Shown piece after piece: positions 1-9,672 of a stretch of DNA of 64,000 bases (position 1 is its first letter; every line of letters starts with the position of its first letter). The DNA is from Sulfolobus tengchongensis (GTDB lineage: Archaea; Thermoproteota; Thermoprotei_A; Sulfolobales; Sulfolobaceae): NCBI RefSeq assembly GCF_036967215.1, contig NZ_CP146016.1:1675337-1739336 (forward strand), written 5' to 3'. The translations under genes were made by a program, and so were the position numbers. The notes under the pieces are model-generated. The model ran no database searches. It was not told the origin of the DNA and worked only from the letters and a program-made list of their open reading frames with translations.

Positions 1-2
1 GG

Positions 3-2705
3 TACCTTAAGGAAAATATAATCGATTTTGATGAGGAATTCAATAAAAGTGTTAATTCAACTTTAGAATTTATTAAAGGTATTATTGAAACCTATAGCCA
101 CTGTAAAGACTCTACAAAAAATGAAATATTAGGTAAATTAATATTAAAAGAGTTCAAAGGCAATTACGCATTAATAAGTAAGTACGTCGGATTAGTCATT
201 AATGAAACAAATTGTAAAATCGATAATGTTGAGCAAATAATAGGTAAGGCTAAAGGAGACGTAAATTCACTTATTGCTTTAATTATTTGGGAAGTTTATT
301 TTAGATCAGATAAGAGGATAGCAAGTTATCTAGCCGTTCCTTTAATAATTAGGGGAAAATTTGGGGCTATACCAATGAAATTCTTCGAAGAACCTGTAAC
401 TATTAAGAATATTGACAATGAAGTTAGGCTTGAGTACATAGATTATTACACCACAATCGGTGGTAATGCTCAGCAAGCAAAATACTTCATTAGGTGGCTA
501 TCCATGAGAAAAGAGGACCTTGTTGAGAATATATTACGAGACTTAATAGTTAACAACGCTAGTAGCGTAAATGAAGAGGTTAAAGAGGTAGTTGAACCCC
601 TTATAGACGCCTTAAATGACGCGAAGAATAAAATGGGTAAAATAAGTGTGGATAGGGAGGAAGCAATAACGCAGATAACCCTTAAAAGTTTCATTCACTA
701 CCTAAACGAAATTGAGATGGATGAACAAGCTAAGAGGAGATTCCTATATATTTTAGGCTCAGCGATAAGTGATTATCCCGTCGAAGCCATTCAAAAATTC
801 AAAGAGACGTATAGTAATGTCTTTCCCATTACCGATAAGCATAAAATGGATAAATTACTCTTAGTAGAGTCATCAGATGGCTACTATGTTCCTCAAATAT
901 TCTATGAATTATTCAGTAACTTTGTTTTAAGTGAAGGTAGGAAAGATTTAGAAAAATCTATAGAAAGTAATAACACTACTTTAGAAACTATATCATTGAC
1001 AAATATAGTTAATAAAGTGGGAAGCGATTTTCTCTGTTCCGAAATAAATAGAGTAACCAATAGAATACAAGAAAGTAAGGTCGGATTGCCACTAATTCCC
1101 TATCTTGCTGGCTTATCCCTATTGGGAATGACAGCACAAAGTGGATGTATAAATGACGCTTTGTACCTATCGAACATTGCAATCCCGCAGATGTTAGTTG
1201 GCGGATACAAATTAATATGGTATTTAATTATTTTAGCAAATCAAGTTTCAAGAGTATTAAGAAGAAAAGATAAAAATCTTCTAATAGATAATGTTTCACC
1301 TGTTCTTTATTCATTAACTCTACGATATAGTTTAGAACCAAGACATACGGACTTATGTAAACAATTAGTATGGCTTCTAAATGGAATTAGTTATGGCGTC
1401 ACCTTTCAATGGTCAATTGCATGGCTCATTAAGACTTATAATCTATTGTCCACTCTATGTAGCGTCCCCAAAGAAGTCGCACAAAATATACTACTAAAAA
1501 AAGGCAAAATAACAGACCCTGGATTAATGTCTATACTGAATATAGATTCGCTTGAATCTGAGATAATAACATCGATTAATTCTGGAAAATTAGACGAAGC
1601 GGAGAGTAAAATAAGGGATCTCGAAAATCAATTAAAAGGGGTATCTATTACAAATGAAGTGAGGGAATACCTAAGATGGCATGACCTTGATGTAACTTAT
1701 GAAGAATTTATCAATGATTTAATTAACAACACATCAGCGTTTATTAACGGTTACCGCGGTAGAATTTATTTTTTAAAAGGCTTAGCCAGTGATGATCCAT
1801 CTTATCTGAGACAAGCAATTAATTTTTATCAAAATGCGTCACGTAATCCAAAAGAAATTGGAAATTATCTATCTTATAAACCATTTGAAATTATGTTAAA
1901 GATGCTAATTACTGATTCAATTACTCAATTAGATACGTCTGAACTCCAAATTACTACAGACGTACAGACTCTATGGAATAATATCGTAAACAATTTTATT
2001 AATGTGTTAATCATGAGCTTAACCATACCTTCAACAGCCCTAGCATATTATATTATATTGCTTGCACTGACTGGAAAGGAATACCAAGATTTAATGGCAA
2101 ATTACGGTTCGCTATTAAATTTTGCAAGTGAGTCTAAGGTTCTAACTCAACTTATGCTCACGATATTAGGCGATAAAAATCAAATAACTCCCTCGAAAAA
2201 TGAAGTATTAAAAGTCTTTAAACCCGATATGAACCCAGTTTATCTTCCAGCACTGGAATACACTACAATGCTTAACACTAACAATTTTGATAGCTTTATA
2301 GACGAATGTATGAAACTTGACGCAATTCACAAACTTATTTGCCAAGAAATCATACTTTCAATTAAACAAAAGAAAAAACCACCAATTCCATTAAATTTCA
2401 AAAGACCGTTAGAGATTCAACATAATGAAGTCCAATCTATTTTAAATAGCCTAAGTAATGAGCAGATTGTGGAGATCCTAGCACCCAAATCGTTATTGTC
2501 AAGACTTCCCTTTATCTTACTCTCCATAATCGAGAATAATTGTAAATTAGCTAAGGCTCATATACTCCATGAGGTTCTAAATACTTCATATAAATACTAT
2601 GAGAGAATCCTAAAAGATCTATATGTAAGTCTTGGAGATGAGTGTACAATAAATGACAATGCCAAACTACTACTAGCCAAATTATTTTACCTCTCATTAC
2701 TTTAA
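3..2705 (+). CDS. Large protein of unknown function, 5' end outside window
   Basis: The reading frame is open from base 3 to the TAA at 2703-2705, so at least 900 residues are encoded and the true start lies left of the window. The first in-frame ATG (375) is only an internal methionine, because coding-like sequence continues upstream of it without a stop. I see no signal peptide, Walker motif, zinc ligands or known nuclease motif. The protein looks soluble and mostly alpha-helical, with charged and Asn/Ile-rich segments, a helical Leu-rich stretch around bases 1100-1450 and a Leu/Ile-rich C-terminus. No function is assigned. A short AT-rich gap separates it from the convergent aldehyde dehydrogenase gene. 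Confidence 0.7.
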   Translation, partial: YLKENIIDFDEEFNKSVNSTLEFIKGIIETYSHCKDSTKNEILGKLILKEFKGNYALISKYVGLVINETNCKIDNVEQIIGKAKGDVNSLIALIIWEVYFRSDKRIASYLAVPLIIRGKFGAIPMKFFEEPVTIKNIDNEVRLEYIDYYTTIGGNAQQAKYFIRWLSMRKEDLVENILRDLIVNNASSVNEEVKEVVEPLIDALNDAKNKMGKISVDREEAITQITLKSFIHYLNEIEMDEQAKRRFLYILGSAISDYPVEAIQKFKETYSNVFPITDKHKMDKLLLVESSDGYYVPQIFYELFSNFVLSEGRKDLEKSIESNNTTLETISLTNIVNKVGSDFLCSEINRVTNRIQESKVGLPLIPYLAGLSLLGMTAQSGCINDALYLSNIAIPQMLVGGYKLIWYLIILANQVSRVLRRKDKNLLIDNVSPVLYSLTLRYSLEPRHTDLCKQLVWLLNGISYGVTFQWSIAWLIKTYNLLSTLCSVPKEVAQNILLKKGKITDPGLMSILNIDSLESEIITSINSGKLDEAESKIRDLENQLKGVSITNEVREYLRWHDLDVTYEEFINDLINNTSAFINGYRGRIYFLKGLASDDPSYLRQAINFYQNASRNPKEIGNYLSYKPFEIMLKMLITDSITQLDTSELQITTDVQTLWNNIVNNFINVLIMSLTIPSTALAYYIILLALTGKEYQDLMANYGSLLNFASESKVLTQLMLTILGDKNQITPSKNEVLKVFKPDMNPVYLPALEYTTMLNTNNFDSFIDECMKLDAIHKLICQEIILSIKQKKKPPIPLNFKRPLEIQHNEVQSILNSLSNEQIVEILAPKSLLSRLPFILLSIIENNCKLAKAHILHEVLNTSYKYYERILKDLYVSLGDECTINDNAKLLLAKLFYLSLL

Positions 2706-2995
2706 CCAAATCTCTAGTATATTTTCTTTTCTCCGAGGACATAATTATCATTGATATTGCGTATCTTAACCTTAATATGAATAAAGAAATTAATATATAA
2801 TTATAAGTAAAAAACTAATATAAAATAATTTTCTTAATAACTCTAATATTGAAATATCATCTGAAATATATCTAATAATTTTCTTAATTGAGTTGTTAAT
2901 AAAAATATATAAATTGTAATCATGAACTGCACTTCAACCAGAATTATTTTTGGCTTACAGAATGGAGACTTAAGCCACCATGAGCTATATAAAAA

Positions 2996-4402
2996 TCATA
3001 AAAGCGTTATTGCTATCAACTTGTTCTCAGTCATCTCAAGCATTGTATCTCTAACACCTTCTCTTCCAATACCAGTCTTCTTGAAACCTCCAAATGGCAA
3101 TGAATCCCATCTTAATCTAGTACTATCGTTTATAATAACTGCACCAAACTTCAATTCTCTACTTATCTTTAGAGCCCTATTCACGTCGTTGGAAAAGATG
3201 GCAGATTGTAACCCATAATCCGTTGAATTAGCTATTTGAATAGCTTCTTCATCACTTCTTACACTAACAATAGGTGCTACTGGTCCAAACACTTCGCTCT
3301 TTAATACTAACATATCCAATGATGGGTTTTCCACGACTGTTAATGGGAAGAAGTAACCACTCTCTGGTCCTTTATTTAACACTTCCACTTTCCCACCCTT
3401 TGACTTAGCATCTTCAATCACACTGCTCAAGTTCTCAAAACTCTCCTTATTAATAACGGGACCGACGTCAGTAGTCTCGTCTAATGGATCACCTACTTTT
3501 AACGCCTTAACTCTCTCATTAAAGGCCTTAGTGAACTTATCAGCTATCTCTTCCCTAACTATAATTCTCTTGCCAGCGTTACAATTCTGTCCAGCATACT
3601 CAAATCTAGCCCTAACAGCTATTGATACTGCCCTTTCTATATTGGCATCCTCTAAAACAATTATGGGATCTGAACCACCTAATTCCATGATTATCCTTTT
3701 ACCTAGTGAAACTGCCTTTGACGCTATTCTTAATCCAGTTTGAGTAGAACCAGTCAAAGTGATTAAACCTATTAATGGATGTGTAACCACCTCATCTCCT
3801 ATCTCGCTACTATAACCAGTAACTACTCTAACTACACTGTCAGGTAATCCGGCTTCAATAAGGATCTTTCTCATCTCGATAGCTGCTAGAGGAGTATTTA
3901 GACTCGGTTTGACCACTACTGAATTACCTACGGCCAACGCAGGAGCAACCTTATGTGCAAATGAATTTATAGGGAAATTAAAAGGCAGTATAGCACTTAC
4001 AACACCTATAGGTTCCCTAGTACTAATAACTATTCTATTCTCATTTCCGGGAGGATATTCATATGCATCTACTCTATAATTCTTACCTTCTAACACAATG
4101 GACGCTTCTTCTGCAGCTTGTCTAAACAATCTAGAAGCTCTCATAACCTCAACTCTAGAATCTCTGATTGGTTTTCCCGCTTCCATAGCAAGTAGTTTAG
4201 CTAGCCTTTCTTGCTCTCTTTCTAAGATTTCTGAAACTTTTCTTAGAATTGCAGTTCTCTTATATAGGGGCATCTTTGAAATTATCTCAAATCCTTTATA
4301 AGCTTCCTCTATTTCCCCTCTGACCTCATCTTTGCTCATTCTTTTAACTGTGCCAATTACCTTTAAATTGGAAGGCGAACGGACTTCTATAACCTCGGAC
4401 AT
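2996..4402 (-). CDS. NAD(P)-dependent aldehyde dehydrogenase
   Basis: A 468-residue protein of the aldehyde dehydrogenase superfamily, which oxidises an aldehyde to the acid with NAD(P)+ in the cytoplasm. Family landmarks are visible: the active-site glutamate in ELGGSDP (about residue 238), the catalytic cysteine in GQNCNAGKR (about residue 272), the N-terminal substrate-pocket segment SAILPFNFPINSFAHKVAPAL, and the C-terminal LPFGGFKKTGIGREG. Length is normal and the ORF is intact. The substrate cannot be read from sequence; archaeal relatives include lactaldehyde, succinate semialdehyde and non-phosphorylating glyceraldehyde-3-phosphate dehydrogenases. The ATG at 4402 is followed directly by protein typical of the family N-terminus. 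It stands alone and converges with the upstream unknown gene. Confidence 0.9.
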   Translation of the reverse strand: MSEVIEVRSPSNLKVIGTVKRMSKDEVRGEIEEAYKGFEIISKMPLYKRTAILRKVSEILEREQERLAKLLAMEAGKPIRDSRVEVMRASRLFRQAAEEASIVLEGKNYRVDAYEYPPGNENRIVISTREPIGVVSAILPFNFPINSFAHKVAPALAVGNSVVVKPSLNTPLAAIEMRKILIEAGLPDSVVRVVTGYSSEIGDEVVTHPLIGLITLTGSTQTGLRIASKAVSLGKRIIMELGGSDPIIVLEDANIERAVSIAVRARFEYAGQNCNAGKRIIVREEIADKFTKAFNERVKALKVGDPLDETTDVGPVINKESFENLSSVIEDAKSKGGKVEVLNKGPESGYFFPLTVVENPSLDMLVLKSEVFGPVAPIVSVRSDEEAIQIANSTDYGLQSAIFSNDVNRALKISRELKFGAVIINDSTRLRWDSLPFGGFKKTGIGREGVRDTMLEMTENKLIAITLL

Positions 4403-4826
4403 TATATAACTCTATACCTGGAAGTTTTTAAATAATTATGGAAAACTTAAAATCAAAATTTTTTATAATGTGAATCAAAATTGTGGTTATGAGCTTAAGA
4501 GAAAGGATCTGCAACCACATCAACGTAATTGCTGTTTCCTTTTCCATTATTCAATTGCCTTCATATTTGTGAATTACGTGATTACATTCTGCTTATATAA
4601 ATTTCTAACATTGGTATAACGATAAAATTTCAGTAAATTTACAAATCTAACACAAATTTCACGGATTCTTTGTAAGAAATAAATCTATAAAAATTGTACA
4701 CCTTGTAGGGAGTTTTACAAAATTTACCTTACTTTTTATATTCTCTACATAGTAACAACATATCAAGATGCAATAGTTTACAAATAACCCTAAAGAATAA
4801 ACTTATATTCAAAATATTTTTAATTA
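4403..4826. other. Intergenic region, no feature recognised
   Basis: This AT-rich gap holds the promoter of the leftward aldehyde dehydrogenase gene, including a TTTAAATAAT box near 4427-4436 (read on the minus strand). I found no conserved ORF, inverted repeat or IS relic in the rest of it. Confidence 0.4.
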
Positions 4827-5312
4827 TCATACAGTATTTTGTACTATTATTCTCTTTACCATTCTGCATTTCTGTGATAATTTTATTTTATTGACATTCG
4901 GTGATACTATAAGCTCATCAACGCCACTTATTTCTTGTATATACTTATCAATATCTTCATTAGTAAGTCCTACTAAATTTAGTCTCTTTATATTTCTAAA
5001 CACAATAGGTTTACCAGCTTCCATTAACTCTTCCCTATTAATTGATAACTCATCTATATCAGAAATTACAAGGATGTTTCCTATTCCTTCCTTAAAACCC
5101 TCAATAAACGTCTTTCCGCTCTCAATTACCCCAGATGCAGTTCGCTTAGCTGTTTCAGTAACGTCTAAAAATGTCCTAAACGCTTGATTTGCAACTTCCC
5201 CAACAGTCTTACCGGACGTTCTAGCTATTTCTGTTAGCTTTCTATATATTTTCTCATCTACTCCCCTTATTGTAACTGTTTTCTTCTTGTTTTCATTGTT
5301 TTCTTGACTCAT
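4827..5312 (-). CDS. Ribbon-helix-helix domain protein
   Basis: A 161-residue protein. Residues 10-50 (KKTVTIRGVDEKIYRKLTEIARTSGKTVGEVANQAFRTF in pattern) fit a ribbon-helix-helix DNA-binding fold: a short beta strand followed by two helices with the conserved G at the turn. The remaining 110 residues have no domain I recognise; they contain beta-alpha repeats with hydrophobic strands (ILVISDIDEL, IVFRNIKRLNLVG, ELIVSPNVNKIKL) that look like a small repeat or solenoid domain. It could be a transcription regulator with an effector domain. It is monocistronic, with long AT-rich flanks. Confidence 0.65.
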   Translation of the reverse strand: MSQENNENKKKTVTIRGVDEKIYRKLTEIARTSGKTVGEVANQAFRTFLDVTETAKRTASGVIESGKTFIEGFKEGIGNILVISDIDELSINREELMEAGKPIVFRNIKRLNLVGLTNEDIDKYIQEISGVDELIVSPNVNKIKLSQKCRMVKRIIVQNTV

Positions 5313-5671
5313 ATGTTAATCTTGTAAAACATAATTATAAATCTTTTTCGGCTTAATCGTCGTAGAGAAATCTATTTTTAATTCTAAGAGTTCTATATGA
5401 TTTCATAAATCTTTCTTACAATAAGTGATAGAAATCTGATTATGCTCTAAATTAGGGGATTGATAATGAAAAACAAGTTACAGTTCTATGATGCAATAAT
5501 GTATTAATGTGTTGAAATAAAATCGGCAGAGTTATTCATGCGTTTTAAAGCAATGTATAGTTATGAAGAGCATTTCAATTTCAACGAACAAATTTCATCT
5601 TGATTTTAAAAACCGTTCTCAATAAGATCAGACACAAACTTTTTCACTTCGGCACCTATTATCTCTATACC
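5313..5671. promoter_or_regulatory. Divergent intergenic region between RHH gene and helicase
   Basis: The gap between two divergent genes must hold both promoters. On the plus strand, TTTTAAAAA at 5603-5611 is a good TATA-like box and would put the helicase transcript start near 5635, downstream of the TTG at 5600. No repeat was recognised. Confidence 0.4.
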
Positions 5672-7663
5672 GTGACAATTAGCGACTTCAGTAAGCTTAT
5701 TAAGGAAAAACTTGGAGTTGAAATTTACGCATACCAAAAGTACATTAGTGAAGAACTGGAAAAAATGATGAATGAAAAACGATTTATAATAGTATCAATG
5801 CCCACAGGTAGTGGAAAAACGCTAGTTGAACTATACGTTGCTTATTATCTTTCAAATAAAGTGGATAGGATAATAATTATAGAACCTACGAGATTACTTT
5901 GTGATCAAATGTATCATAGATTCTGGAAGCGAGTTTTCGGCAATGATGCGGGAATGGAATATGAGGGAAATTGCGAATCCTTCGAGCAAGGTAAGAAAAT
6001 AATAGTTTCAACCCCATTTACAGCTGCTAAATGTTTGGACTATGCAGATTCTATAATAATTGATGAAGTTCATCATGCCTTTGGAGATGCAAGATATCAA
6101 GATTTTATAGTTAATTTAGAACCTAAATACCTTATAGGATTTACAGCCTTATTACCATCTTATAAAAAGTACTTAGTAGACTTACGGCTAGTCAAGGTTT
6201 TAGGGGAGCCTGAATATTTAGCCTATGATTTCAAAGCGTTATCGCAAATAGATCCTACTTTTAAACTTCCAAAAGCAATAGCAGATATCTTTGACTCTGA
6301 ATTCAATAGCCTAGAAGACTCCGTATATGAAGCCTTCTTTAAAGGAAATATAAAGGGAAATAAGGAGACTGTTAAATTCCTAGAGTTAACACTTTACACC
6401 TACGGTAAGGAAGCTTTTTGCGAAAGTTATAGACGATTAATGGGAAAGGTGGAGGAAAGTCCCTATATAGATTCACTTTGTGATTCTAAGGAGTTAAGCC
6501 ATAAGGCTAGAGCCTTGAGGAGCGTTTTAAACGTATACAAAGTTGAGGAGTTTAAGCCAGTCTTAATATTCACATCTAGGAAGTCTACTGCATTTGAGTT
6601 CGAAAAAGCCATTTCTGATTTGGGGAAAGTGAAAGTACTAACTGGAGACTCTTCAAGGTATGAAAGATTAAAAGTAGTTCAAAGTTTAAGGAAAGGCGAA
6701 ATTGATATTCTGATCTCAACATTAGTTGGAGAGGAAGGGATTGACATTCCAGAAGCAAAACTATTGATAATGACTGATGTACCTCAAAGTCCTTTAAGGT
6801 TTTATCAGAGATTGGGAAGGTTAATCAGAGGTAAAGAGAATAATAATGAGGACTCGTCATCCTCTCCTACTCCTATAAAGTATCTAGTTGTTACACTAAC
6901 TCCTAAGACCGCGGAATATGACAATTTAGATGAGGCTCTGAGGAATTTATATCTTGAAGGAGTTGATGTAAGCTATATCGTGGAGAAGAGAGAAGATAAA
7001 GGTCCAGTTGCTAGAATAGTTGAGATTATAAATAAAAGTGGTGGACAGATTTTAATTAATCAGATCGATGATACTAAAAAGAAAATTAACCCGTCTCTGC
7101 TTTCATTACTGAATGAAAATGAAAGTAAATCACATCTTGACGAATATGTGGATAGGACTCTAAGAGATGGAAAGGCCATGTACTATTACGATTATACCAT
7201 GTTGGGTAAAGTAATTGCCCAGATACTAATGGGAAGCTATTGTAATATAGGTTATGGAGAGGAGTACATGAAATTATGTAATGATGAATTCAAAAAGGTT
7301 GGGGAAATGCTACTAAAGAGAAAAGGGAATATAAAGTTAGATAAGAAAACTTCGCTAAGACCTTTCATGAAGCTGTTCTTATCTTCAAATTTAAATGAGG
7401 TCATAGAGTCGTTAAATAAGAAAAAGGAGGAGTTTGAAAAAGAATTAGAGGGTAAGGAGTACAGAGTAAGCATAAAGTTAAGTAAGCTGAGTAAAGGAAT
7501 GACTTCTCAGATGGCAATTTCTGCGAGTCTCAACTCTGTTACAGTAAATCCTATTATTCAAATAAATTATTACGATCTAACAGAGGAGAAGTTAATAAGG
7601 CTAAACTCGTTAGTGATCGCTTATAGCGGGTTAGTAGAATTTTATAAAAAATTCTCTTTATAA
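5672..7663 (+). CDS. Superfamily 2 DEAD/DEAH-type helicase
   Basis: A helicase-like ATPase of about 663 residues. Motif I is PTGSGKT (near residues 44-50), motif II is DEVHH (about 131-135), and the C-terminal RecA-like domain ends in QRLGRLIRG (about 378-386), the arginine-finger motif VI. This layout matches SF2 helicases of the XPB/Hef-like DEAH group, which move on nucleic acid using ATP. The approximately 250-residue tail after the helicase core is Lys/Glu-rich, helical and unassigned. I prefer the GTG at 5672 because a TATA-like box lies at 5603-5611; a TTG at 5600 would add 24 residues. A run of serines (residues about 395-400) interrupts the domain after motif VI. The gene stands alone and its cellular role (repair, RNA or defence) is not evident. 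Confidence 0.85.
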   Translation: MTISDFSKLIKEKLGVEIYAYQKYISEELEKMMNEKRFIIVSMPTGSGKTLVELYVAYYLSNKVDRIIIIEPTRLLCDQMYHRFWKRVFGNDAGMEYEGNCESFEQGKKIIVSTPFTAAKCLDYADSIIIDEVHHAFGDARYQDFIVNLEPKYLIGFTALLPSYKKYLVDLRLVKVLGEPEYLAYDFKALSQIDPTFKLPKAIADIFDSEFNSLEDSVYEAFFKGNIKGNKETVKFLELTLYTYGKEAFCESYRRLMGKVEESPYIDSLCDSKELSHKARALRSVLNVYKVEEFKPVLIFTSRKSTAFEFEKAISDLGKVKVLTGDSSRYERLKVVQSLRKGEIDILISTLVGEEGIDIPEAKLLIMTDVPQSPLRFYQRLGRLIRGKENNNEDSSSSPTPIKYLVVTLTPKTAEYDNLDEALRNLYLEGVDVSYIVEKREDKGPVARIVEIINKSGGQILINQIDDTKKKINPSLLSLLNENESKSHLDEYVDRTLRDGKAMYYYDYTMLGKVIAQILMGSYCNIGYGEEYMKLCNDEFKKVGEMLLKRKGNIKLDKKTSLRPFMKLFLSSNLNEVIESLNKKKEEFEKELEGKEYRVSIKLSKLSKGMTSQMAISASLNSVTVNPIIQINYYDLTEEKLIRLNSLVIAYSGLVEFYKKFSL

Positions 7664-7846
7664 AATAGTTTATGTGCTATCTCTAACTTCACCCTCTCTG
7701 TTCCTCTTCTACTGTCTTGACCTAGAGGTGAGTTTGCTTGTTATCCTTAAGACTGTCAATTATTATTTGACAGATCTACGTTCAGCTGTAAAATAAGATT
7801 TGACAGATTTCTAAGACTCCCTTCTAATCTTGTGAAAGTGTTTAAC
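7664..7846. other. 3' flank of helicase gene, no feature recognised
   Basis: This stretch leads into the tnpB relic. It contains short direct similarity (tgacagat repeated at about 7768 and 7801) but no ORF or clear hairpin. Confidence 0.3.
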
Positions 7847-8002
7847 CTCTGATTTCCTCATTACCTAAAGGGCCCCCTCATCAATTCGGAGTTGCATCTC
7901 TCATATGAGAGGCGGTTAAGAGGATAAGAACTCCCTTCCATACAATTTCTTCACAGCAATATGATCATGATTATCCTCGAAACCACATCTATTGAACGCA
8001 AA
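7847..8002 (-). pseudogene. Decayed 3' end of a TnpB (IS605-type) element
   Basis: Read along the plus strand, this stretch aligns with the right end of the intact TnpB element at 56382-56540: both begin with a CTGAcTTCCTC-like end, pass through a gag-gg/ctcc-rich hairpin zone and continue into the coding sequence for the zinc-finger tail (tacaa.tt..acacagc..ata.gatcatgat.atcctc.aaaccaca). It has many substitutions and is no longer coding. It preserves the region that in related elements specifies the omega RNA scaffold. The 8003-8167 stretch after it shows no further homology that I can see. Confidence 0.65.
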
Positions 8003-8167
8003 TTTTAAAATAACTTATTTGTCCGAATTTCTCTCTAAATTTTGTAATAATCTAGTACTTTCATATCAAACTTACCTTAAGAAATAGCATACTTATTACC
8101 GTTTATAATTATTTCACGACCTTTATTTAACATATCTACTCTTTTCTCCTTCCCCTAAATAGGTCAA

Positions 8168-9007
8168 TCACCTCTTATTAGGTCCTCCCCTACTTGTTAT
8201 GGTTAGATAAACTCCTATTAATGTTATAATCGATCCAATTATTTGTGGTAATGTAGGTACAACTCCTAAAACTGCAAAACTAAAAAGGTAAGCCATAACT
8301 GGCACTAAGAGTGCTCCAGAACTAGCGTAAATACTTCCAATTTCCCTTACTCCGTTAAACCAAAAATAAAACCCTAAGATTTGCGCCGTAATTGCTAATA
8401 ATAGAAGTAAAGCTAACGTGATCAAACTAAATCTAAAGTAGTAATCGAAGGGTATAAAAGCTGAAACAAAGGGAAGTGAAGTAAGCGTCATAAACGCATT
8501 CAGCTTAGCTACGTTTTCTCTAGCCAAGTATCTGGAATAGTATACTGTTCCTCCAGCCCATAATATTCCAGCTGACAAACCGAAAATCAGTCCAATATCA
8601 AACGATAAAGTTGCTGAAGATATTACGCCAATAACTCCCAGTACAATACCAATAGTTCCCTTAATGTTAATATTGGAACCCAATATTCTCTCTATTATAA
8701 GGACGAAAATTGGTTGTGTATATATCATAACCGCGACTAGACCGGGATTTGGGGATAGAGTGATGCCCACATTTAATAAAATTAGAAAGAACGCAAAATT
8801 AAGCAAGCCATTAACGAATTGCCTTACTCCTATGGATAATCCCTTTCCTAGTATTAAGAAGAAAATTGAAGCCACTCCAATTCTAACCACGCTAATAACC
8901 ATCGGCGATACGGAGTAAGTAATTATCTTAGTTAGGGGAAATGCGAAACCCCAGAATATCGATAATGGAAATATCCACTTTACAAATGATAGAATAACCC
9001 TCTGCAT
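8168..9007 (-). CDS. EamA/DMT-family membrane permease
   Basis: A 279-residue integral membrane protein with about ten hydrophobic segments in two related halves, the layout of the drug/metabolite transporter (EamA) family. The first half starts with a helix followed by WGFAFPLTKI and a conserved Pro/Gly pattern; the second half repeats it around ILWAGGTVYYSRYLA. Family members export amino acids, nucleosides or other metabolites; the substrate here is unknown. The C-terminus is short and basic (TSRGGPNKR), as expected for a cytoplasmic tail. It is flanked by TnpB relics on both sides but is itself intact. Confidence 0.85.
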   Translation of the reverse strand: MQRVILSFVKWIFPLSIFWGFAFPLTKIITYSVSPMVISVVRIGVASIFFLILGKGLSIGVRQFVNGLLNFAFFLILLNVGITLSPNPGLVAVMIYTQPIFVLIIERILGSNINIKGTIGIVLGVIGVISSATLSFDIGLIFGLSAGILWAGGTVYYSRYLARENVAKLNAFMTLTSLPFVSAFIPFDYYFRFSLITLALLLLLAITAQILGFYFWFNGVREIGSIYASSGALLVPVMAYLFSFAVLGVVPTLPQIIGSIITLIGVYLTITSRGGPNKR

Positions 9008-9242
9008 GCAGTTAATGTGAAAATGGGCACAGTTAAAAATCTTCCCATACTCTTTTTCATTGTTGACGTTAACAAGCCCTCAAAATGATACCTGCATTTT
9101 CTGTCTCTCTTAAACGTTAATAAAAATTCACAATATGGGCTTGCGGAAAGAAAGTCTCTATCATTCATAAGATTTGATATTTCCTATAATAGTCCTACAA
9201 GTAGTAAACTCAAAGGAAATATTGCTTACTTCTAGGTTTTTC

Positions 9243-9298
9243 CTGACTTCCTCCACGCCTTAAAAAGGCGAAGCTTTCTGCCCGCAATTTTTGTAATT
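9243..9298 (-). repeat. Fused right and left ends of an IS605-type TnpB element
   Basis: The stretch begins with CTGACTTCCTCC, identical to the right tip of the TnpB element at 56382, and runs at once into a hairpin (gccttaaaaaggc), then gaagctttctgcccgc and tttttgtaatt, the left end seen at 57630-57672. The whole transposon body is missing. The residual sequence is therefore a palindrome-containing scar or a MITE-like derivative of the same element family. Confidence 0.75.
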
Positions 9299-9382
9299 AG
9301 ATTAACAATCATATCAAGTACTTTTAAACTACTCCTTTCCTAGCGCAGATAGTGTAAATTATGTATTATTCTCAATAAAAAG

Positions 9383-9483
9383 TGCTTTGTGGTGTATTTG
9401 TAAATTATCTGGTTTGGAACGCTCTTTTTACTATGAAGAGAATATGAAAGAGTAACGTAGAGCTTGAAAAACCACACAAAGTA
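9383..9483. repeat. MITE-like repeat, copy 1
   Basis: About 101 bp with inverted ends (CTTTGTGGTGTATTTG at the left, CCACACAAAG at the right). It matches 58062-58162 over its full length with about 85-90% identity by eye, including the inner segment gaacgctctttttac.atgaagagaata. There is no ORF. The terminal inverted repeats and equal length of the copies suggest a non-autonomous mobile element. Confidence 0.7.
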
Positions 9484-9521
9484 ATAAAAAAGTCCAATAA
9501 ATGAAAAACTCAACTCAAATT

Positions 9522-9541
9522 CAATAGATGAACATCTATTG
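9522..9541. promoter_or_regulatory. Perfect 9+2+9 palindrome upstream of doxD
   Basis: CAATAGATG and CATCTATTG are separated by two A. The palindrome lies about 130 bp before the doxD start and is followed by a GTTTTTT run at 9546-9552. It could be an operator for a dimeric regulator or the hairpin of a terminator for a transcript from the left; position and symmetry are seen, the role is inferred. Confidence 0.35.
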
Positions 9542-9672
9542 ACGAGGTTTTTTAGAGCTTCAAAGGCAAACTATATAATTTACTTAAATGTAGATAAAAA
9601 ATAAAAAACATTATCTTATATTACAGAAAGGCTTATTAATTAGTAAGTAGATATAATTATTTGGGATAACGT

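Noticed and set aside
3531-4301. Plus-strand ORFs opposite the aldehyde dehydrogenase gene
   Set aside because: They are antisense shadows of a well-conserved enzyme gene.
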